Source: JAUXEH01 sp965602945
GTDB taxonomy: Bacteria; Acidobacteriota; Aminicenantia; Aminicenantales; Aminicenantaceae
Length of the DNA stretch: 9,420 nucleotides
Direction: 5' to 3'
NCBI GenBank assembly: GCA_965602945.1
Contig: CBFDBC010000148.1
Span: 1-9,420 of the forward strand
Made by a program: the position numbers and the translations under genes. Below are positions 5,418 through 9,420 of this stretch, piece by piece (within the stretch, counting starts at the first letter, position 1; each line of letters begins with the position of its first letter). A model generated the notes under the pieces. That model was not told where the DNA came from and ran no database searches. It saw only the letters and a list, made by a program, of their open reading frames with translations.

Positions 5418-7406
5418 ATGGATGGACACTGGCGCATCGGAATAGACACGGGGGGAACATTCACGGATTTTGTCTACTATCATGGAGGCCGGATATCCAT
5501 CCACAAGGTTCCCTCCACTCCGGAGAACCCGGCCGAGGCCATCCTGCGGGGACTGACAGAGGCAGCCACCGACCCGCAGGCCCCTCCCTTCATCATTCAC
5601 GGGACCACGGTGGCTACCAATGCCCTGCTGGAACGGAAAGGAGGCAGGATCGCGCTGATCACGACAGGAGGCTTCGAGGATGTCCTGTTCATCGCCCGTC
5701 AGACACGGCGCGAGCTTTACCGCCTTACCGGAGAAACCCGAACCCCGCTTTTACCGCGGAGCCTGTGCTTCGGCATAAAGGAAAGGACCGCACCGGGAGG
5801 CAAAATCCTGGCCAGGATCTCTCCCATCGAGATCAGGGATCTGGTCCAGCGGCTGAGCCAACTGCGAGTCGATGCGGTGGCGGTCAGCTTCATCCATTCC
5901 TATGCCAACTCCATCAACGAAGACCGTGTGGCCCGGGCTCTGGAAAAAGCCGGATTCCAGGTCTCCGTCTCCAGCCGCATCCTGCCCGAATACAGGGAAT
6001 ATGAACGGACCACAGTCACGGCGGTCAACGCCTACCTGATGTCGGTGATCAGCCGCTACCTGGATGTTCTCGAGCGGGAACTGGACAGAGCTGACCTCCG
6101 CATCATGCAGTCCAACGAGGGATATATCTCGCCGGCCACGGCCAAGACCGAGCCCATCCGGACCGCCCTCTCAGGACCCGCGGGGGGTGTGGTGGCCGCC
6201 TTTCACGTGGCCAAGGCCTCCGGTTATCCCGATATCATCACATTTGACATGGGGGGAACATCCTCGGATGTCTCCCTGGTCCCGGGACACATCCAGCGTT
6301 CGCATCAAAGCCGTATCGGTGAGTTCCCCATACGGCTCCCCATGATCGATATCCACACCGTGGGAGCGGGCGGCGGTTCCATCGCCTTCGTGGACAGCGG
6401 CGGCGCCCTGCGCGTAGGACCGAAAAGTGCCGGGGCCAGGCCTGGCCCGGCATGTTACGGCCGGGGCACTCAGGCTACGGTCACGGATGCCAACCTCGTC
6501 CTGGGCCGGCTGACACCCGATTATTTCCTGGGAGGCAAGATGCGGCTGGTCCCTGAACGCAGTCACCAGGCCGTGGGACGCATAGCGGAACGGATCGGCC
6601 GATCCGTACGGGATACGGCTGCCGGAATTATCGAGATCGCCAATGCCAACATGGAAAAGGCCATCCGGGTTATCTCCATCGAGCGGGGCGTCGACCCGCG
6701 GCGCTTCGCACTGTTGTCTTTCGGGGGAGCCGGAGGGATGCACGCCGCGGAGATGGCGGGCCACCTGAACATCGAAACCGTCATCATCCCCAGGAATGCG
6801 GGGGTGCTCTCCGCCCTGGGGCTCCTGCTGGCAGACTCCATCAAGGACTATTCGCTTTCCATGCTGCGGCCGGCCCATTCCGCAGATCGGGGAGAGATCG
6901 AGGGAGGGTTCGACCGCCTGATCCGAACGGGTCGGGAGGAAATGCAGGGTGAGGGCTTTCCCGACTCGCGGATCTCGGTGCAGCGGGCCCTCGACCTCCG
7001 CTACCTGGGGCAGTCGCACGAGATCACCCTGCCATATCGGGGGCACGAATCTTTCATCGAAGATTTTCACAAAGCGCACAAGACACTTTACGCCTACCAT
7101 CATCCCCAACGTCCGGTAGAGATCGTGACCCTCCGGGTCAAGGCCGTGGGGAAAAGCCGGAGGATAAAGCTCGCACAGCATCCCATGGCGGGCAAAGATC
7201 CGAAAGCCGCTTTCCTGCACAGACAGGACATTGTGTTCAAGAACAGAATCCATAGGGCCCCGGTATTCGATCGTGAGCTCCTCAAGTCCGGCAACGTGAT
7301 GCCGGGTCCGGCCCTGATAGTGGACCGGGAGTCCACGACCCTGCTTCCTCCCGGCTGCGGCCTCGAGGTAGACGGGCACCTGAATCTGATCATCAAGAGG
7401 AACTGA
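5418..7406 (+). CDS. hyuA: Hydantoinase/oxoprolinase family protein, ATP-binding subunit (HyuA)
   Basis: 662 residues, normal for HyuA. It has an actin/hexokinase-like ATPase fold. The N-terminal phosphate loop is IDTGGTFTD (9-17). HGTTVATNALLERKG (61-75) follows, then LSGPAGG (251-257), FDMGGTSSDVS (276-286), DIHTVGAGGGS (311-321), GPACYGRG (343-350) and SFGGAGGMHA near 435. With HyuB it should use ATP to activate and open a cyclic amide or imide such as 5-oxoproline, N-methylhydantoin or a lactam. The same family includes acetone and acetophenone carboxylases, so the substrate is not fixed by sequence. The start is set by the conserved N-terminus, with no room for a later ATG and no real SD (GAGAA only). 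HyuB follows after 6 bases. An antisense open frame covers much of its 3' half, but it is a composition effect. Confidence 0.93.
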   Translation: MDGHWRIGIDTGGTFTDFVYYHGGRISIHKVPSTPENPAEAILRGLTEAATDPQAPPFIIHGTTVATNALLERKGGRIALITTGGFEDVLFIARQTRRELYRLTGETRTPLLPRSLCFGIKERTAPGGKILARISPIEIRDLVQRLSQLRVDAVAVSFIHSYANSINEDRVARALEKAGFQVSVSSRILPEYREYERTTVTAVNAYLMSVISRYLDVLERELDRADLRIMQSNEGYISPATAKTEPIRTALSGPAGGVVAAFHVAKASGYPDIITFDMGGTSSDVSLVPGHIQRSHQSRIGEFPIRLPMIDIHTVGAGGGSIAFVDSGGALRVGPKSAGARPGPACYGRGTQATVTDANLVLGRLTPDYFLGGKMRLVPERSHQAVGRIAERIGRSVRDTAAGIIEIANANMEKAIRVISIERGVDPRRFALLSFGGAGGMHAAEMAGHLNIETVIIPRNAGVLSALGLLLADSIKDYSLSMLRPAHSADRGEIEGGFDRLIRTGREEMQGEGFPDSRISVQRALDLRYLGQSHEITLPYRGHESFIEDFHKAHKTLYAYHHPQRPVEIVTLRVKAVGKSRRIKLAQHPMAGKDPKAAFLHRQDIVFKNRIHRAPVFDRELLKSGNVMPGPALIVDRESTTLLPPGCGLEVDGHLNLIIKRN

Positions 7407-7412
7407 GAGAAA

Positions 7413-8978
7413 ATGCCGGGACCCGATTCCATCGAACTGGAACTCTTCAAGAACCTGTTCGTGTCCATCTCCGAGGAAATGGGTGCCGTGCTGGAGCGCT
7501 CAGCACTTTCACCCAACATCAAGGAGCGGCGCGATTTTTCCTGTGCGTTGTTCAACCACCGGGGTGAAACCTTTGCCCAGGGAGCGCACATTCCAGTCCA
7601 CCTGGGCGCCATGCCCCTGTCGGTCCAGGCTGCGCTCAAGGCCCTGGTGTTCGAGCCGGGAGACATGGCCCTGCTCAACCATCCCTATCAGGGGGGAACC
7701 CACCTTCCTGACGTGACCTGCATATCGCCGGTCTTCGAGGACAATATCCTCCGGTTCTTCGCGGCTAACCGTGCCCATCACTCCGATATCGGGGGGATGA
7801 CTCCGGGTTCCATGCCCCTGGCATCGGAGATCTTCCAGGAAGGCATCATCATCCCTCCCCTGAAGATCCGCAGTAGAGGCAGACTGAACCACGAGTTCCT
7901 CGAACTTCTGCTTGCCAACGTCCGCACTCCGGAAGAGCGGCGCGGAGACCTCATGGCCCAAATGGCGGCCAATCACATAGGCGTGGTGCGGCTCGAAGAC
8001 GTGATCCGGAAGCATGGCCTGCGCAAGATCCAGCGCTATTCCCGCCTCATCCAGGACTATACGGAGCGGATACTGCGCGAGACCTTGGTATCCATCCCGG
8101 ACGGCACTTACCGGTATGCGGATTATCTGGACGACGACGGCCTGTCCACCGCCGCGATCCGGATCGGGGTGGAGATAACGATCCGGGGCAACGAGGCTAC
8201 GGTCGATTTCCGTGCCTCCGATCCTCAGACCCGGGGCGGTGTCAACGCCAACGCGGCCGTCACACTCTCGGCGGTGCTGTACGTGTTCCGCTGCCTGGTA
8301 GATGATGACATCCCCTTCAACACCGGGCTCATGCGGCCGATCCGTCTCGTGCTTCCGGAAAGATCGGTGGTCAACGCGGCCTTCCCGGCCCCGACCGCGG
8401 GGGGGAATGTCGAGACTTCGCAGAGGCTGGTGGATGTGCTGCTCGGGGCCCTGGCCCAAGCGGTCCCCGAACGGATCCCGGCCGCCAGCTCAGGGACCAT
8501 GAACAATGTCACTTTCGGGGGCCAGGATCCCGAGCGGCAGACAGGCTTTGCCTACTATGAGACCATCGGCGGGGGGATGGGCGCCGGACCCGATTCCGAC
8601 GGCTTGAACGGGGTTCATACCCACATGACGAATTCGCTCAACACGCCCCTGGAGGCACTGGAAAATTATCTGCCGGTGAGGATACGCCGCTATGGGATCC
8701 GCACCGGCTCCGGAGGAAAGGGAAGACACCGAGGGGGAGATGGGATCGTTCGTGAGTATGAATTCTCCGTCCCGACACAGGTATCCATCATGTCGGAGAG
8801 ACGAAGGTTTGCTCCCTACGGACTCGAGGGCGGGCAGGACGGGAAAAAAGGCCGGAACATCCTGATCTCGAAAGGGAGGAAAAAGCTCCTGCGGTCCAAG
8901 GTCAACCTGGAGGTCGAAGCGGGAGATGTCCTGCGCGTCGAAACTCCCGGAGGTGGCGGATATGGCCGCAAAACGTAG
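7413..8978 (+). CDS. hyuB: Hydantoinase/oxoprolinase family protein, subunit B (HyuB)
   Basis: 521 residues, normal length. It begins DSIELELFKNLFVSISEEMG and continues ALSPNIKERRDFSCALF and AHIPVHLGAMP, all family hallmarks. The metal site is visible as GGTHLPD (His97, Asp100) and AHHSDIGG (His122). Their spacing equals that of the manganese ligands reported for acetone carboxylase as I remember them (His150, Asp153, His175). The usual NDPY is NHPY here (His90). The protein ends in the typical TPGGGGYG tail. It forms the hydrolytic partner of HyuA in a cytoplasmic heteromeric enzyme. It starts 6 bases after hyuA with only a weak GAGAG, so coupled translation is likely. Its last 17 bases overlap the transporter gene. 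Confidence 0.93.
   Translation: MPGPDSIELELFKNLFVSISEEMGAVLERSALSPNIKERRDFSCALFNHRGETFAQGAHIPVHLGAMPLSVQAALKALVFEPGDMALLNHPYQGGTHLPDVTCISPVFEDNILRFFAANRAHHSDIGGMTPGSMPLASEIFQEGIIIPPLKIRSRGRLNHEFLELLLANVRTPEERRGDLMAQMAANHIGVVRLEDVIRKHGLRKIQRYSRLIQDYTERILRETLVSIPDGTYRYADYLDDDGLSTAAIRIGVEITIRGNEATVDFRASDPQTRGGVNANAAVTLSAVLYVFRCLVDDDIPFNTGLMRPIRLVLPERSVVNAAFPAPTAGGNVETSQRLVDVLLGALAQAVPERIPAASSGTMNNVTFGGQDPERQTGFAYYETIGGGMGAGPDSDGLNGVHTHMTNSLNTPLEALENYLPVRIRRYGIRTGSGGKGRHRGGDGIVREYEFSVPTQVSIMSERRRFAPYGLEGGQDGKKGRNILISKGRKKLLRSKVNLEVEAGDVLRVETPGGGGYGRKT
8949..8954 (+). promoter_or_regulatory. Ribosome binding site of the transporter gene, inside hyuB
   Basis: GGAGGT lies 7 bases before the ATG at 8962. 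It is made by the codons for the conserved PGGGGYG tail of HyuB, so one stretch serves both as protein motif and as the next gene's SD. It decides the ATG at 8962 as the start. A second AGGAGG at 8977-8982 has no in-frame start codon at useful distance. Confidence 0.7.
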
Positions 8979-9420
8979 GAGGATATCCTTCGGCCCCGGC
9001 TTCCTGGTCACGGCGGCGTTTATCGGGCCGGGCACCGTCACCACGTGCACTCTGGCCGGCGCCCGTTTCGGGTTCGCTCTCCTGTATGCCCTGGTTTTCG
9101 CCACCGCAACCACCCTTTTTCTCCAGGAGATGACCGGCCGCCTCAGCCTCGGTTCCGGGCATGATCTGGGGCAGGCCCTGCGCAGTTTTCCCCGACGGAT
9201 GCTGACCCGGGCCATCTACACGGTGTTGACTCTTTCGGCCATCACGTTCGGCTGCGCCGCTTACGAAGCCGGGAACATCACCGGCGGCGCTATGGGCCTC
9301 GAGATCCTGACACCCCTGCCCTATCGTGTCTGGGTGATCCTGATCGCCCTGGCGGCGCTCCTGCTCCTCAGCCTGACGAACTACAGGGTGGTGGAGAAAA
9401 CCCTTATTGTCCTCGTGTTC
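8962..9420 (+). CDS. Nramp-fold transporter, N-terminal part (GPGT in place of DPGN)
   Basis: The frame is open from ATG 8962 to the window edge, 153 codons, so the gene is cut off by the window. A short basic tail (MAAKRRR) precedes GPGFLVTAAFIGPGTVTTC (12-30), which aligns with Nramp transmembrane helix 1. ARFGFALLYALVFATATTLFLQEMTGRLSL (about 34-63) is the second helix with the expected LQEM segment. Two more hydrophobic segments lie at about 84-98 and 121-140. Classical Nramp metal carriers have DPGN in helix 1, whose Asp and Asn bind Mn or Fe. Here the motif is GPGT, so the metal site is incomplete. Nramp-like proteins of this type occur beside oxoprolinase genes (ycsG near the pxp genes of B. 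subtilis, as I recall), so import of the HyuAB substrate is my favoured role. Helix 6, with its MPH motif, lies outside the window. Confidence 0.85.
   Translation, partial: MAAKRRRISFGPGFLVTAAFIGPGTVTTCTLAGARFGFALLYALVFATATTLFLQEMTGRLSLGSGHDLGQALRSFPRRMLTRAIYTVLTLSAITFGCAAYEAGNITGGAMGLEILTPLPYRVWVILIALAALLLLSLTNYRVVEKTLIVLVF

Noticed and set aside
5273..6004. 243-codon + strand open frame starting in the divergent region
   Set aside because: It runs out of frame through the start of hyuA, is rich in Pro, Arg, Gly and His, and includes the palindrome and promoter. No independent coding signal.
6171..7379. 402-codon open frame on the minus strand inside hyuA
   Set aside because: Its product is rich in Arg, Gly, Pro and His with no fold signature, and it mirrors well-conserved HyuA codons. 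It is a composition shadow.
7509..8459. 316-codon open frame on the minus strand inside hyuB
   Set aside because: Same reasoning: hyuB is fully conserved on the other strand and the antisense translation shows no domain.
1..9420. Mobile element, phage, CRISPR or defence system
   Set aside because: No transposase, integrase, terminal repeats, direct-repeat array, tRNA or nuclease/effector genes are visible, and composition appears even across the window.

Overview
The window reads as part of a chromosome from a GC-rich, Gram-negative bacterium. Three predicted proteins carry lipoprotein signal peptides, coding density is high, and most starts have Shine-Dalgarno (SD) sites. The mix of a truncated HD-GYP-like end, an FmdB zinc ribbon, a Mip/FkpA-type lipoprotein and an oxoprolinase/hydantoinase operon would fit an anaerobic or environmental proteobacterium or desulfobacterium. 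That placement is an impression, not a demonstration. I see no tRNA, rRNA, CRISPR array, transposase, integrase or attachment site.

Layout. 1-192 (+) is the C-terminal end of a protein resembling the tail of HD-GYP phosphohydrolases. It is followed after 13 bases by a metallo-beta-lactamase-fold lipoprotein (206-1189 +). Next is a nucleotide-sugar epimerase of the GalE/WbpP type (1280-2218 +), convergent with an FKBP-type prolyl isomerase lipoprotein (2246-2950 -, with the start revised to a GTG at 2950). A divergent promoter region with two tight inverted repeats (2951-3132) separates the isomerase from a RidA-family gene (3133-3603 +) and an FmdB-type zinc-ribbon gene (3608-3871 +). The FmdB gene overlaps the end of a convergent GT4-like glycosyltransferase (3863-5167 -) by 9 bases. 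A 250-base divergent regulatory region (5168-5417) holds a strong palindrome and several promoter elements.

The right third is a catabolic operon on the + strand: HyuA (5418-7406), HyuB (7413-8978) and the start of an Nramp-fold transporter (8962 to the window edge). HyuA and HyuB should form an ATP-dependent ring-opening hydrolase, or an enzyme of the related carboxylase family. The transporter overlaps hyuB, and its SD site lies inside the codons of HyuB's glycine-rich tail. It has GPGT where true Nramp metal transporters have DPGN, so it may import the organic substrate of HyuAB rather than a metal.

The two most interesting points are this HyuA-HyuB-Nramp-like operon and the RidA gene. 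The RidA gene appears able to make two products: an exported lipoprotein from ATG 3133, and a canonical 126-residue cytoplasmic RidA from an internal GTG at 3223 with its own good SD site.
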